The notes: generated by a model not told the origin, from the letters alone. A stretch of DNA of 64,000 nucleotides from Sporosarcina sp. ACRSM (GCF_022346545.1 NZ_JAKRNU010000006.1:186001-250000), one strand, 5' to 3'; counted from the first letter of the stretch, positions 9,452 to 18,659 are shown. Program-made: numbers and translations.

Positions 9452-9742
9452 CTATCTTACACCTCACCGAAATCTGATTAGTCCTACTATTTTACCATAT
9501 AGATTCATAATCCGTCTAAAATGACATGTCGAAATCTATAATTTTATGTAGGTTCAAAAACAGCCCCTACCGCTTCGTCATATAGGAACTGTCTTTTATT
9601 TCATATATCCTTTTAATTTTCACAATGAATTTCGACATAATTGGACATTTTTTCATATAGGTGGACAAATTACGTGATTGCAAAGGTGAATTGCGCTATG
9701 ATGGAGGAAAGCTAACTATTTCAATGATAAGGAGTCGATCCG

Positions 9743-10252
9743 ATGATCAGTCCACATTTAGCAGATGCACTCAATCGTCAGATGAATAACGAGTTTGAAG
9801 CGGCCCAATCGTATATGGCAATGGCTGCCTACTGTGAACACAATAGCTACAGCGGCTTCGCCAATTTCTATTTGCAACAAGCAGAAGAAGAACGATTTCA
9901 TGGGATGAAAATTTACAACTATTTGAATGACCGTGGAATCCATGCTAAATTTTCTGCTACGAGTCAACCTAAAATTGATTTCGAATCGATTTTGGATACA
10001 TTCGAGTCCGCCTTGCACCAAGAAAAAAATGTGACAAGAAGCTTCTACGAACTAACGGATTTGGCTTGGGAAGAGAAAGAGCATGCCACGATTTCCTTCT
10101 TGAGATGGTTCTTGGACGAGCAAGTGGAAGAGGAAGCTTCCTTCGATACCCATATCGAATATTTGAAGCGAATCGGTGAAGATAAGAATGCGTTGTTCAT
10201 TTATGAAAAAGAACTTGGTCAACGTAAGTTTTCGGCAGAAGCTGGCGAGTGA
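9743..10252 (+). CDS. ftnA: Non-heme ferritin
   Basis: This 169-residue protein aligns with bacterial ferritins: a four-helix bundle with the ferroxidase ligands visible as Glu17 ([10 protein letters not shown]), Glu50 and His53 (EEERFHGMK), and Glu94-region helix ([17 protein letters not shown]), then EQVEEEA. It oxidises and stores iron as a 24-mer. The start follows AAGGAGTCGATCCG. The upstream region of about 290 bp (9452-9742) holds an imperfect hairpin at about 9553-9598 but no operator I can name with confidence. Confidence 0.93.
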   Translation: MISPHLADALNRQMNNEFEAAQSYMAMAAYCEHNSYSGFANFYLQQAEEERFHGMKIYNYLNDRGIHAKFSATSQPKIDFESILDTFESALHQEKNVTRSFYELTDLAWEEKEHATISFLRWFLDEQVEEEASFDTHIEYLKRIGEDKNALFIYEKELGQRKFSAEAGE

Positions 10253-10284
10253 TTTGCACTTGTATCAGGAGTGGAGTAATTGAA

Positions 10285-10428
10285 TTGTTGACAATAAAAG
10301 AAGTTGCACCTGAGGGGAAAACGTCGGCTAGTTTTCTAATTGCGTTGTTTCCTATCGCAGTGACATTGTCTACTTTTTTATTATATTGTTTCCTTTCACA
10401 CGGGCGTTGTTTAATTGATTGGATATAA
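10285..10428 (+). CDS. Possible 47-residue single-span membrane protein
   Basis: The frame starts at a TTG eight bases after a strong ribosome site, AGGAGTGGAG at 10267-10276. It encodes a short polar head (LTIKEVAPEGKTSA), one hydrophobic span of about 20 residues (FLIALFPIAVTLSTFLLYCF) and a short tail. It ends at TAA and is followed by a terminator. No homologue is recognised. A well-placed ribosome site plus a clean transmembrane segment favours a real gene, but the TTG start and small size leave doubt. Confidence 0.38.
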   Translation: MLTIKEVAPEGKTSASFLIALFPIAVTLSTFLLYCFLSHGRCLIDWI

Positions 10429-10453
10429 TATTTTTCTTCATACACAGCAAAAT

Positions 10454-10498
10454 AAAAAAGCAAAATCGACTCTATAAAAAGGTCGATTTTGCTTTTTT
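10454..10498. terminator. Bidirectional terminator
   Basis: Near-perfect stem AAAAAAGCAAAATCGAC / GTCGATTTTGCTTTTTT with T runs on both strands. It ends the ferritin or small-ORF transcript. Confidence 0.9.
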
Positions 10499-10598
10499 AT
10501 CATTTCCAGTATAAAAACACCACTTAAAATTAAAAGGATTCCGACTATTTGTGTAGAAGTAAGGAATAACTGTATCTTTTTGCAAAGGGGGTTATTGG

Positions 10599-11207
10599 AT
10601 GTTTCCATTCAGAAGAAATAAATTAGTGCCAACGAGGACAAGTAAATTGTATTATCGCTATTCCCTAACATCATCGACAAAAGAAGATATGGATCAAATG
10701 TCCATGATCCTTGAGACATTATGTCAACCGTTTGAAAAAGAACTGGTTTTTTTATGTATCGGAACAGACCGATCTACAGGAGATGCGTTCGGTCCTTTAG
10801 TAGGCACTACCCTAATGGAGAATCAATGTCCCTATCCTGTCTTTGGTACCATCGCAGAACCCGTCCATGCATTGAATTTGAACTCGGTTCTCAAAGAAAT
10901 CCATCGGCGCTTTTCACACCCCGCCATCATCAGTTTAGATGCTTGCTTAGGAGAACATCATGAAATCGGTTCAATTTTATTAAAAGATGGACCGCTTATT
11001 CCTGGATATGCCATCCATAACCCGTTACCGGAAGTCGGAATTTATCATTTGAAAGGGGTTGTGAATTATTTGGATCCCCATTTCCCCGCGAGTTCTCTCA
11101 ATCATACACGATTGGATACGGTCATGAATCTTTCGAAGATCGCATCCACCGTCATTTTAAATGCTGTTAAACACGGCGCAACGACAAAAATGACGATAAA
11201 TCCATAA
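10599..11207 (+). CDS. yyaC: YyaC-type spore protease
   Basis: This 202-residue protein matches the YyaC family, related to the germination protease Gpr and the HybD/HyaD peptidase fold. Family motifs are CIGTDRSTGDAFGPLVG (about residues 52-68), DACLG (near 120) and the acidic positions in them. In Bacillus it is made during sporulation and is thought to act on spore proteins. The start follows AAAGGGGGTTATTGG. It is convergent with the citrate transporter gene, 21 bp away, with no clear terminator between them. Confidence 0.88.
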   Translation: MFPFRRNKLVPTRTSKLYYRYSLTSSTKEDMDQMSMILETLCQPFEKELVFLCIGTDRSTGDAFGPLVGTTLMENQCPYPVFGTIAEPVHALNLNSVLKEIHRRFSHPAIISLDACLGEHHEIGSILLKDGPLIPGYAIHNPLPEVGIYHLKGVVNYLDPHFPASSLNHTRLDTVMNLSKIASTVILNAVKHGATTKMTINP

Positions 11208-11228
11208 TGATTCATCGCCATTTTAAAG

Positions 11229-12542
11229 TTATGCGATTGTGATGACGCCTAATAGAAGTGCGGCAAGTGTCATGACAACAACTGTTCCGAATGCCCATTT
11301 GACTGCGAAGCGTTGTAAATCGCCGAATTCTGTTCCGACTAAGCCGATCAATAAATGTGCCGCTGCGACTAATGGGCTCAATACGTGGATCGGTTGGCCG
11401 ATCAATGATGCACGTCCAATTTCAACTGCACTCACACCATATGCTTCAGCAGCTTGTGCGAGGATAGGCAAAACACCGAAGTAAAAAGCGTTATTGGACA
11501 TAAAGAACGTGAACGGTGCACTGATGAACGCGACAAGAACTGCCAAATAAGGTCCTAATGCATCCGGGATAATGATGACTAATGTTTGAGCCATTGCGTC
11601 AATCATTTCCGTACCCGCCATGATCCCAGAGAAGATTCCCGCAGCGATAACGATCGAGACAACCGCCAATGCATTTTTGGAATGCACCGCGATACGCTCT
11701 TGCTGTAGTTTCAATTCCGGATAGTTGACGAGCAAAGCAATTCCAAAGAAAATCATGAAGAGGATTGCCAATGACATAAAGTCGATAATTAAGCAGGCCA
11801 TCAATACAATCGTTAAGAACAAGTTGAACCAAACTAATTTTGGACGCTTATAGTCAGCGGACCCAGCAGCAGCTGTTGCTGCTAATTGAAGATCTGCCTC
11901 CGACTTGGAAACAGGTTCAAGTTCCACAACACCCAATCTTTTCCGTTCCATTTTCCCTAGCAAAAATGCTGCAACCAGCACCCAAATCAAGCCGAACCCC
12001 ATGACAGGAATCATCGGAATGAACAGTTCCGAAGAGTCAAGTCCTAGTGATGCCATCGCCATTGCAGATGCACCGCCCCATGGTGTCATATTCATAACAC
12101 CCATCGATAACATCGCGACAGTCGCCAACACGAGACGATTCATCCCAAGACGTTTATAAAGTGGCAATAATGCGGAACACGTGATGATATAAGTTGTCGT
12201 TCCATCCCCATCTAAGGCAACCATCATGGAAAGGACAGCCGTCCCAAGAACAATTTTTAATGGATCGCCTTTCACTACTTGCAAAATCTTAGCGATTAAA
12301 GGATCAAACAGCCCCGTATCAATCATAATCCCGAAGTAAAGAATCGCAAACAAGATCATGATGGCCGTCATGGCGACTTTCTCGACACCCGCCTGCATCA
12401 TCGGCCCCAATTCAGTTAAGAATCCACCGAGAATACCAAATACGATCGGTACGACCATAATCGCAACCAATGCCGACATTCGCTTCGACATGATCAAATA
12501 CATAAAGACTGCAACCATTGAAAATCCTAATATTGCTAACAT
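11229..12542 (-). CDS. citM: CitMHS-family metal-citrate:H+ symporter
   Basis: This 437-residue inner-membrane protein has about twelve hydrophobic segments. Family motifs visible are ALDGDGTTTYIITCSALLPLY in the first half (read as DGDGTTTY) and FFMSNNAFYFGVLPI and GQPIHVLSPL in the second half. CitM-type carriers take up citrate complexed with Mg2+ or other divalent ions with a proton. Just upstream on the same strand are a response regulator and sensor kinase of the CitST type, the arrangement of the B. subtilis citST-citM locus. A perfect cre box lies about 100 bp upstream of the start, so repression by glucose through CcpA and induction by citrate through the two-component system are both expected. 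Confidence 0.92.
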   Translation of the reverse strand: MLAILGFSMVAVFMYLIMSKRMSALVAIMVVPIVFGILGGFLTELGPMMQAGVEKVAMTAIMILFAILYFGIMIDTGLFDPLIAKILQVVKGDPLKIVLGTAVLSMMVALDGDGTTTYIITCSALLPLYKRLGMNRLVLATVAMLSMGVMNMTPWGGASAMAMASLGLDSSELFIPMIPVMGFGLIWVLVAAFLLGKMERKRLGVVELEPVSKSEADLQLAATAAAGSADYKRPKLVWFNLFLTIVLMACLIIDFMSLAILFMIFFGIALLVNYPELKLQQERIAVHSKNALAVVSIVIAAGIFSGIMAGTEMIDAMAQTLVIIIPDALGPYLAVLVAFISAPFTFFMSNNAFYFGVLPILAQAAEAYGVSAVEIGRASLIGQPIHVLSPLVAAAHLLIGLVGTEFGDLQRFAVKWAFGTVVVMTLAALLLGVITIA

Positions 12543-12637
12543 CTTATATCCCCCTTTTGTTTCTATGTAGGTTGTAAACTTATTTCAAAGGTGTCCGAAA
12601 ACTACTTATTTCTTCTGCTTTTGCAACTGCATTCCGG

Positions 12638-12651
12638 TGACACCGCTTACA
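12638..12651 (-). promoter_or_regulatory. cre box upstream of citM
   Basis: On the minus strand the sequence is TGTAAGCGGTGTCA, which fits the CcpA consensus TGWAANCGNTNWCA at every position. It is 96 bp upstream of the transporter ATG, consistent with catabolite repression of citrate uptake. Confidence 0.82.
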
Positions 12652-12768
12652 AGTTGGAATAATCGTAACAAGAATTTTTTAAGAGGAATAGTTTAAAAGC
12701 GTAATGTTTGTTTTAATCGTTTTTATCATTGTTTCCATATTTTTTATAGCCATTTTCAAAGGAGATGG

Positions 12769-12806
12769 AAAAAATCCCGCGTTGCCTCTCATACGCAACG
12801 CGGGAT
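12769..12806 (-). terminator. Terminator of the two-component operon
   Basis: Perfect 12-bp stem (ATCCCGCGTTGC/GCAACGCGGGAT) with a T run on the minus strand, immediately after the response-regulator stop. It separates the regulators from the transporter gene, which must have its own promoter. Confidence 0.9.
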
Positions 12807-12807
12807 G

Positions 12808-13512
12808 TCATTTGACAGTTCTTTTGTATTTTCTTTCCGGTCTTCCAACATTGCCATAGAAGATTTCAACTTCCATTTCTTCAAGCGAAACCAAGTATTC
12901 CAAATACCGTCGCATCGTTGAATAACTGATGCCTACTTGACGACTGAGTTCGTCCGCACTTAAGCTGCCCTGCATCTCCTGAACCGTGGCTCTCACCAAT
13001 TTCAATGTATGTTTGTCGATTCCTTTCGGATAGGTCTCCTTTGGTACTTCTTCAATCAGGGCTGATTGTTGATTTTTTCGGAAATAGACATCGATTTTAT
13101 CCTGATTCACAACTTGTTCCTGATGCAATTGTCCTCTAACGATTTCATATTCCTTCAATGTTGCGATCAGCTTGTCTACAATGATCGGTTTAACTAAATA
13201 TCCGAAAGCGCCGCCCCGTATCGCTTCACTCACAGTCTCCGTATCATTCGCCGCCGTGATGAGAATGACATCGATCCCCCGGTACTGTTTCCGGATCTCC
13301 CGGAGGAGGTCAATGCCGTTCATATCCGGCAGAAAAACATCGAGTAACAGCAATTGAGGTTGAATGACTTTCAACAACTGCAAAGCCTGTTCTCCGGAAC
13401 TTGCAGTTGCAACGACGCGAAAACGCTCCATTTGATCCGTAAATTGCTTATAGATATTTGCCGCATCCGCATCATCTTCTATAATGAGGACGCTTATCGT
13501 TTCTTCATGCAT
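12808..13512 (-). CDS. citT: CitB/DcuR-type response regulator (CitT-like)
   Basis: This 234-residue protein has a receiver domain (residues about 7-120) with the acidic pair EDD near the N-terminus, phospho-acceptor Asp in LLLDVFLPDMNG, and Lys in YLVKP. A C-terminal HTH (about 175-225; ADELSRQVGISYSTMRRYLEYL) is of the CitB/DcuR class. It should activate the citrate transporter gene located 265 bp downstream. It follows the sensor-kinase gene after 13 bp, one operon. The assignment to citrate rather than malate or fumarate rests on the adjacent CitMHS gene. Confidence 0.88.
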   Translation of the reverse strand: MHEETISVLIIEDDADAANIYKQFTDQMERFRVVATASSGEQALQLLKVIQPQLLLLDVFLPDMNGIDLLREIRKQYRGIDVILITAANDTETVSEAIRGGAFGYLVKPIIVDKLIATLKEYEIVRGQLHQEQVVNQDKIDVYFRKNQQSALIEEVPKETYPKGIDKHTLKLVRATVQEMQGSLSADELSRQVGISYSTMRRYLEYLVSLEEMEVEIFYGNVGRPERKYKRTVK

Positions 13513-13525
13513 GAAAACTACTCCT

Positions 13526-15124
13526 TTACTGATCTTGCGGAATCACAATTGTAAACCTCGCTCCGCCTAACTCACTTTTATCCACATACATTTGACCATT
13601 CAAGGCGCTCAGTGCATTTTTGGCAATGGCTAACCCAATGCCATGGTCTCCTTCACTCTTCGTCGTATAGCCTTCTTCAAATATTACTTCCGTCATCTTC
13701 TCAGGTATCCCTGCCCCATTATCTTCAATGTCAAAGATGATTTCCTTTCCTAAATCTGTAAAGGATACATACACTTTCCCTTCGCTATGATTCTTTTTCC
13801 GAGCAGCTTCCATCGCATTATCAATGACATTCCCGATAATTGGAACGAAATGGTTGGATCTCGTCATTTCCAGTTCGCTGCTCAAATGACTTTCCGGATC
13901 GATGACCAACTGGACTTGCAATTCTTTGGAACGATTCACTTTTCCAAGTAGACACGCCGCAATCAACGGATCTTTTACAGATGACATTAAAAATGAAATG
14001 ATATCTTGCCGCTCACTCACTTCAGAAGAAACAATGCTTATCGCGCGATCATATTGTTTCAAGACGAGTAATCCATAAATCGTGTTCAGCTTATTCAAAA
14101 ACTCATGATTTTGCGCCCGCATATTCTCGGAAAAATTCTTGATTTTAGAAAACTCTTCCGTCAATTGCTCGATTTCGGAAACGGTTCTGATCGTTAAGAC
14201 AATCCCTCCGACTTCTTCTTTTTTTATGATCGGAGAGGCATCCACAACATATAACTGCTGGTCTAGCAGTAATTTCTGATTATAAGTACTTTCCTTCTTA
14301 TCGACGACTTGATCGATGGTAGTCGTCAATTGTCGATGATGGATCGTCATTCCGACCGACAGGTGTTGATTGCCGAATAATTCCCTGGCCCGTTTATTCA
14401 TCGATGTGATTTGCTTGCTATTGTTGACAGTAATGGTCGCATCACGGATCGATTCCAACGTCGCTTCCTTCTCTTTGAATAGATAAGAAATTTCTTCAGG
14501 CTCCAATCCGAAAGTAAGCTTTTTCAAGCGCCTTGCGATCAAGATGGCACCACCGATTCCAAAAACAAGCGGGATGATGGACAATTGAAAAATATGTTTG
14601 CGGTAATCGAGCACTTGCTTTTCAAGCCGATCGACAAGGAAACCTACAGATGAAACACCGATCACTTCCCCTTTTTCATTCCAAATAGGGGCCTTCGCCT
14701 TGATGGCCGGACCGGAAACCCCATTTCCCCGGTAAATGATCGATCGATGTTCTTCCAAGACGGCTTTATTACTCGTCATTGTCGGTTCACCAATATTTTC
14801 CGGATTTGGATGCGAATAGCGGACGCCTTTGTCATTGGCGACGGTCACATAGTCTGCGCCCGTCGTATGGCGGATTGTTTCAGAAATGGTTTGGATGACT
14901 TCAGATGGCTGTTCATCTTGAAACGCCTGGATAATGTCTTTGTTTTGTGCCGTTAATTTGGCAACAGTGAGTGCTTGTTCGCCCATATAACTCTCAACAA
15001 TATCATCAAGCATGGTGGAAAATAATACGGTGATTAACAAAGAGCTAATAAAGATGACGAGGACGATCAGAATCGTTAGTTGGGTTAATAAAGTGATGTT
15101 CTTTCTTTTTCCTAAAACACCCAT
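13526..15124 (-). CDS. citS: CitA/DcuS-type sensor histidine kinase (CitS-like)
   Basis: This 532-residue membrane kinase has a first TM at about 13-38, an extracytoplasmic sensor domain of the Cache/PASc type (about 40-170; RYSHPNPENIGEP), a second TM, a cytoplasmic PAS domain, a phospho-acceptor His in AQNHEFLNKLN of the CitA/DcuS class, and an ATPase domain (NVIDNAMEAA, DNGAGIP, GIGLAIAKN). The ATG at 15124 is preceded by GGAGGCGAAATTGAAC. The frame stays open a further 58 codons upstream, but those codons translate the degenerate repeat at 15224-15326 and lack a ribosome site, so they are excluded. It is co-transcribed with the response regulator. Confidence 0.9.
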   Translation of the reverse strand: MGVLGKRKNITLLTQLTILIVLVIFISSLLITVLFSTMLDDIVESYMGEQALTVAKLTAQNKDIIQAFQDEQPSEVIQTISETIRHTTGADYVTVANDKGVRYSHPNPENIGEPTMTSNKAVLEEHRSIIYRGNGVSGPAIKAKAPIWNEKGEVIGVSSVGFLVDRLEKQVLDYRKHIFQLSIIPLVFGIGGAILIARRLKKLTFGLEPEEISYLFKEKEATLESIRDATITVNNSKQITSMNKRARELFGNQHLSVGMTIHHRQLTTTIDQVVDKKESTYNQKLLLDQQLYVVDASPIIKKEEVGGIVLTIRTVSEIEQLTEEFSKIKNFSENMRAQNHEFLNKLNTIYGLLVLKQYDRAISIVSSEVSERQDIISFLMSSVKDPLIAACLLGKVNRSKELQVQLVIDPESHLSSELEMTRSNHFVPIIGNVIDNAMEAARKKNHSEGKVYVSFTDLGKEIIFDIEDNGAGIPEKMTEVIFEEGYTTKSEGDHGIGLAIAKNALSALNGQMYVDKSELGGARFTIVIPQDQ

Positions 15125-15223
15125 ATGTTCAATTTCGCCTCCGTCTAATTGTGCCAAAAAGTATCTAATCATTATAGCCCGATAATACAGATTGTTCAAT
15201 GGACGGTATAATACGCCTCGCCA

Positions 15224-15326
15224 TATTGATTGCACTCGTGAAGGGTTTGCTTGCACTCGAACTACATTTGATTGCATTCGTGGATTGTTTGGTTGCACTT
15301 ATTGCCAAGTTGATTGCATCGCAGGA
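15224..15326. repeat. Degenerate short tandem repeat TTGATTGCACTCGT-like
   Basis: Five imperfect copies of a TTGATTGCACTCGT-like unit, spaced about 18-25 bp, lie between the sensor-kinase start and the DUF3137 terminator. The best copies begin near 15226, 15248, 15268, 15290 and 15310. There is no ORF of its own. It resembles in style, though not in exact sequence, the 40-bp repeats at 52021-52151. Confidence 0.55.
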
Positions 15327-15338
15327 CTTTAGACTCAA

Positions 15339-15371
15339 TAAAAAAAGCGATAAACCTCAAAGGTTATCGCA
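15339..15371 (-). terminator. Terminator after DUF3137 gene
   Basis: Stem GCGATAACC/GGTTTATCGC with TTTTTTT following on the minus strand, about 20 bp beyond the DUF3137 stop codon. Confidence 0.88.
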
Positions 15372-15389
15372 CTCTGTTGACCAGCAATA

Positions 15390-16373
15390 TTATTTTTTAC
15401 TCCAAATCCGTCGGTTCAATGTGAACTCTTCGATAATATCGAAATACAATCTGAAATCATTGTAGATTTGCTCCAATGTTTTCTCGTCGTTGTTTTCAAA
15501 AAACTTTCCATCAAAATGGTTTTTATTCGTTTCTGTAAAGAGATACATTTTTGACCTGACAAAAGCGATTTTAATAGGGCCCTTTGCACGGCGATTGAAT
15601 TCCATAATTTTATCCATCAAGTTGGAAGATAAAATATAGCGGGCTTCGATATCGTTTGTCGTCATCGTTTGGAATGTCTTATTGAATTCCATATCTTCCA
15701 TATCAATGGTCATGATCCCATCCATACGAAGTCGCCATTTATCTTTTCCGAGTAATTGCTTCCGAACAAGAAACGTCTGTCCCCTAAAATCTTTATGGAA
15801 ATCTGCGATGAAAACGATGCCTTTAAAAACTTTTTTCATTTTTTTGCGTTTCTTCCCATCGTTGTCTTTATACTCTACTTCACGTTTCAAGTCAATTTCG
15901 GAGAATTCAAATGTCGTCAGCCCGATTTTACCACTCGTATAATCTTCCCCACTCATATGTGTAAAATCCCCGACGAGTTTACTTCTTCGGATATTGAGGC
16001 TCCCAATTCTCCTGCCAGGTTGAAAAGAAGCCCGATATTCATAATCAGATTCCTCTGGAGGCGGTGTAATATTCTTGAATAATGAAGTGATCAGTCCGCC
16101 TACGAGACGATGTGAATAGTTTCGTCTGAATTCCATAACGCCCCGCAAGCTCAAGCCGAGCAATACGCACATGCCAAAAAAAGCAACGGCCAGCAGTGAG
16201 CCTACAACCATTGAAGACTGGTTGAATAATAGACTGAGGAAGAAAAGCCCCCATAACACTAGCCCGATCAACACATTGCGTAACAGTTTCCGCTGCGCCT
16301 TCTTTCTGAATTGCTGAGATTCTTTCAGTGCAGGTTGTAAAGATGGCAAGATTGTTTCAAATGACGGGAACAT
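15390..16373 (-). CDS. DUF3137 domain membrane protein
   Basis: This 327-residue protein has two adjacent hydrophobic segments near residues 30-75 (LIGLVLWGLFFLSLLF and VGSLLAVAFFGMCVLLGLSL) followed by a long soluble domain characteristic of DUF3137, with GVMEFRRNYSHRLVGGLI after the membrane hairpin. The function is unknown. It follows the LemA gene by four bases, and LemA-DUF3137 pairs are a common gene neighbourhood, so the two probably act together at the membrane. Confidence 0.82.
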   Translation of the reverse strand: MFPSFETILPSLQPALKESQQFRKKAQRKLLRNVLIGLVLWGLFFLSLLFNQSSMVVGSLLAVAFFGMCVLLGLSLRGVMEFRRNYSHRLVGGLITSLFKNITPPPEESDYEYRASFQPGRRIGSLNIRRSKLVGDFTHMSGEDYTSGKIGLTTFEFSEIDLKREVEYKDNDGKKRKKMKKVFKGIVFIADFHKDFRGQTFLVRKQLLGKDKWRLRMDGIMTIDMEDMEFNKTFQTMTTNDIEARYILSSNLMDKIMEFNRRAKGPIKIAFVRSKMYLFTETNKNHFDGKFFENNDEKTLEQIYNDFRLYFDIIEEFTLNRRIWSKK

Positions 16374-16377
16374 TTAT

Positions 16378-16965
16378 TTACTCCCCCCTCAATCTGCCGC
16401 GTAAATCGATATCCTGCCTTTTTTCTTCCGTCGCTTTGAACATTTCGGCTTTTTTGAAGCCCATGATCGAACCAAGAATATTTGTAGGAAATTGTCCAAG
16501 CTTCGTGTTGAATTTGTAGACATTCGCATTATAGCTTCGACGGCTTGCGGACAATTTCTCCTCGATATCCGTAATAGCCTTCGTCAAATCTTTGTAGATT
16601 TCAGAAGCTTTCAACTCGGGATATCTTTCGACTTGAACACGCATTCTCGATTCAAGCCCTTCCACTTCATTGGCGGCGGCAATTTTTTCATCAGGACTCA
16701 TCGTACGATAACCTGAACGGATTTTTGCCAGTTCCGTATGCGTCTTTCTTTCGTGTTCATTATAAGATGCAACGGCATCTGCTAATTTCGTCAATTGGTC
16801 AAATCGTTGCTCCAAGTAAGCATCAATCGCCCGAAAGGCTTCCTCCACCCGATTTCGAAGTGAAACAAAGCGGTTATAGATCCCGCCAATAATCAGTACG
16901 ACGAGAACAATAGCTGCAAGTATCATCCCTGCCGGTGTCAATAAAAATTGAATGATCGGTTCCAT
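16378..16965 (-). CDS. LemA family protein
   Basis: This 195-residue protein has one N-terminal membrane span (GMILAAIVLVVLIIGGIYNRF) and then a helical bundle beginning LRNRVEEAFRAIDAYLEQR, the LemA signature, with NEVEGLESRMRV and SRRSYNANVYKFN typical further on. LemA proteins are membrane-anchored with an outward or cytoplasmic helical domain; their biochemical role is unresolved. The start has GAGGAGCGTG upstream. It is the first gene of a two-gene operon with the DUF3137 gene. Confidence 0.9.
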   Translation of the reverse strand: MEPIIQFLLTPAGMILAAIVLVVLIIGGIYNRFVSLRNRVEEAFRAIDAYLEQRFDQLTKLADAVASYNEHERKTHTELAKIRSGYRTMSPDEKIAAANEVEGLESRMRVQVERYPELKASEIYKDLTKAITDIEEKLSASRRSYNANVYKFNTKLGQFPTNILGSIMGFKKAEMFKATEEKRQDIDLRGRLRGE

Positions 16966-17126
16966 TGAATCACGCTCCTCTAGTTGATATATGTATATTT
17001 ACGGGAGTGAGCACGGAGAGTTTCATCTTTAGACAGATTCCGGTAAATTAAGGCAAATGGATTACGGGACATTCGTTGCATCCTTCCATTGCATTTCACT
17101 TCCAAACTTAGTCATTTTTAACGATG

Positions 17127-17174
17127 AAAAAGGCATACCGTCCTCGTTACTTCGGATGGTATGCCTTTATTTTT
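17127..17174. terminator. Bidirectional terminator after MscS-type channel gene
   Basis: Stem AAAGGCATACC/GGTATGCCTTT with T-rich flanks on both strands lies just beyond the mechanosensitive channel stop codon. Confidence 0.88.
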
Positions 17175-17180
17175 ACTTTA

Positions 17181-18428
17181 TTACCCGATTTCTTCTGAAT
17201 TTATCCGCAATGCCCTAAAATCACTTCCAGATGGATTTTGGAATAAGCGGATGTCAAACTCGGGTGCTACGGCAAATAGATGGTCAAAAATGTCCGCTTG
17301 CACCGTTTCGTATACAGCCCACTGCACACTATTGGCGAATGCATATATTTCGATTGGCAAGCCGTTTTCGTTGGGCGCCAACTGTCTTACCATGAGGGTC
17401 ATTTCCTGATTGATCCCCGGATGATTTTGTAGATAACGGCTGATATAGGCCCTAAAGACACCAATATTTGTAAGAGCCCTACCATTCACCCGATTGGTTT
17501 GGTTAATTTTGTTTTTGCTATTGTACGTCACAATTTCTTTTTCTCGCTCGATGATATAGTCTGACAGGAAGTGGATGTGTTTAAATTTCTCGATCATCTC
17601 TTCGGTACAAAACGAAATACTCGTTGTATCGACAAATAATGATCGTTTTATCCGCCTCCCTCCAGAGGCTTGCATCCCTCTCCAGTTTATAAAAGATTCG
17701 GATATCAGGGCATAGCTTGGAAGCATCGTAATCGTTTTATCGAAGTTTTGCACCTTGACTGTATTTAAAGAGATATCCAAAACATCTCCATTCGCTCCGT
17801 AATTCGGCACTTCAATCCAGTCCCCTACGCGCACCATATCATTGGCAGTCAACTGAACCCCTGCGACAAGGCCTAGTAATGAATCTTTAAAAACCAACAT
17901 CAGTACAGCTGAGAGAGCACCAATCCCGCTTAGAAGGAGAAGTGGACTCTTCCCCATCAAATTTGCGATCACCAGGATGCTCCCAAATAGCACAACGATA
18001 ATTTTAATAACTTGTATATATCCTTTAACGGGCTTGATCTTGGAAATTTCATAAGTTTGATAAATATCATTCATCGCATTCAAAAGGCTATTGATAACGA
18101 TCAATCCCATAATGGTCAAATAAGCAATCGCACCCTTTTCAATCGCATTATGATAAGTCGGGAATGCGGAAGCAAAGTGATAAATAATAATAGCGGGAAC
18201 AATATGAGAAAGCTTATGAAAAACTTTTCGCTCCAATAGCATATTATCCCACTGGTATTTTGTATTTTTTACGATTTTCGTAATCATCCGGATGACGACC
18301 TGTTTTGTGATAAAATTTGCCATAACACAAATAAGTATTATAAAAAGAAGCATAATTAGAATCGAAAGATAACCAGCTAAGGTTGGATCCATTTCAAATT
18401 TCAGCAGCTGGTTGCGAATGAACTTCAT
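17181..18428 (-). CDS. MscS-family mechanosensitive channel (YbdG-like)
   Basis: This 415-residue membrane protein has four to five N-terminal spans, then the MscS core: pore-lining helix LLLLSGIGALSAVLMLVFKD, the beta domain VRVGDWIEV and NFDKTITMLPSY, and a C-terminal cytoplasmic domain with the long insertion typical of the YbdG subgroup. YbdG-type channels respond to hypo-osmotic shock with small conductance. It is a stand-alone gene. The start is an ATG with AGGTTATCTAG upstream. Confidence 0.9.
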   Translation of the reverse strand: MKFIRNQLLKFEMDPTLAGYLSILIMLLFIILICVMANFITKQVVIRMITKIVKNTKYQWDNMLLERKVFHKLSHIVPAIIIYHFASAFPTYHNAIEKGAIAYLTIMGLIVINSLLNAMNDIYQTYEISKIKPVKGYIQVIKIIVVLFGSILVIANLMGKSPLLLLSGIGALSAVLMLVFKDSLLGLVAGVQLTANDMVRVGDWIEVPNYGANGDVLDISLNTVKVQNFDKTITMLPSYALISESFINWRGMQASGGRRIKRSLFVDTTSISFCTEEMIEKFKHIHFLSDYIIEREKEIVTYNSKNKINQTNRVNGRALTNIGVFRAYISRYLQNHPGINQEMTLMVRQLAPNENGLPIEIYAFANSVQWAVYETVQADIFDHLFAVAPEFDIRLFQNPSGSDFRALRINSEEIG

Positions 18429-18584
18429 CTAGATAACCTCCATTATTGTTAGCGCATTATCCTGCCCTAAATTGTAACATATAGAGTGGGATAACTTGAT
18501 TATATCCATCAATCAGGAACTTCCCTTATTTACGTCCATATATGCACTAGATTTCACTTCCTTGCAATAAAAAAGTTGAATTGT

Positions 18585-18659
18585 CTAGTAAATGTAGATG
18601 TTGAATACAATTAACGTTGCGAATGCTACCGCAAACATCAATGATTCGAAAACTGCCAC
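18585..18659 (-). CDS. Holin-like type I toxin peptide
   Basis: A 24-codon frame starting with GTG encodes MAVFESLMFAVAFATLIVF plus NIYIY. The N-terminal M-x-V-F-E-S-L-M pattern followed by one hydrophobic span is the hallmark of the small holin-like toxin peptides of Bacillaceae (TxpA/BsrG-related group). A purine-rich run GAGAGGGGGG precedes the start closely. Just upstream the mRNA can fold CCCC against the GGGG of the ribosome site (18663-18680), as expected for translationally locked type I toxin mRNAs. An antisense RNA antitoxin is predicted but no promoter could be assigned. Confidence 0.62.
   Translation of the reverse strand: MAVFESLMFAVAFATLIVFNIYIY

Noticed and set aside
15125-15298. 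58-codon N-terminal extension of the sensor kinase
   Set aside because: It translates a degenerate DNA repeat, lacks a ribosome site and is not part of the kinase family; GGAGG precedes the ATG at 15124.
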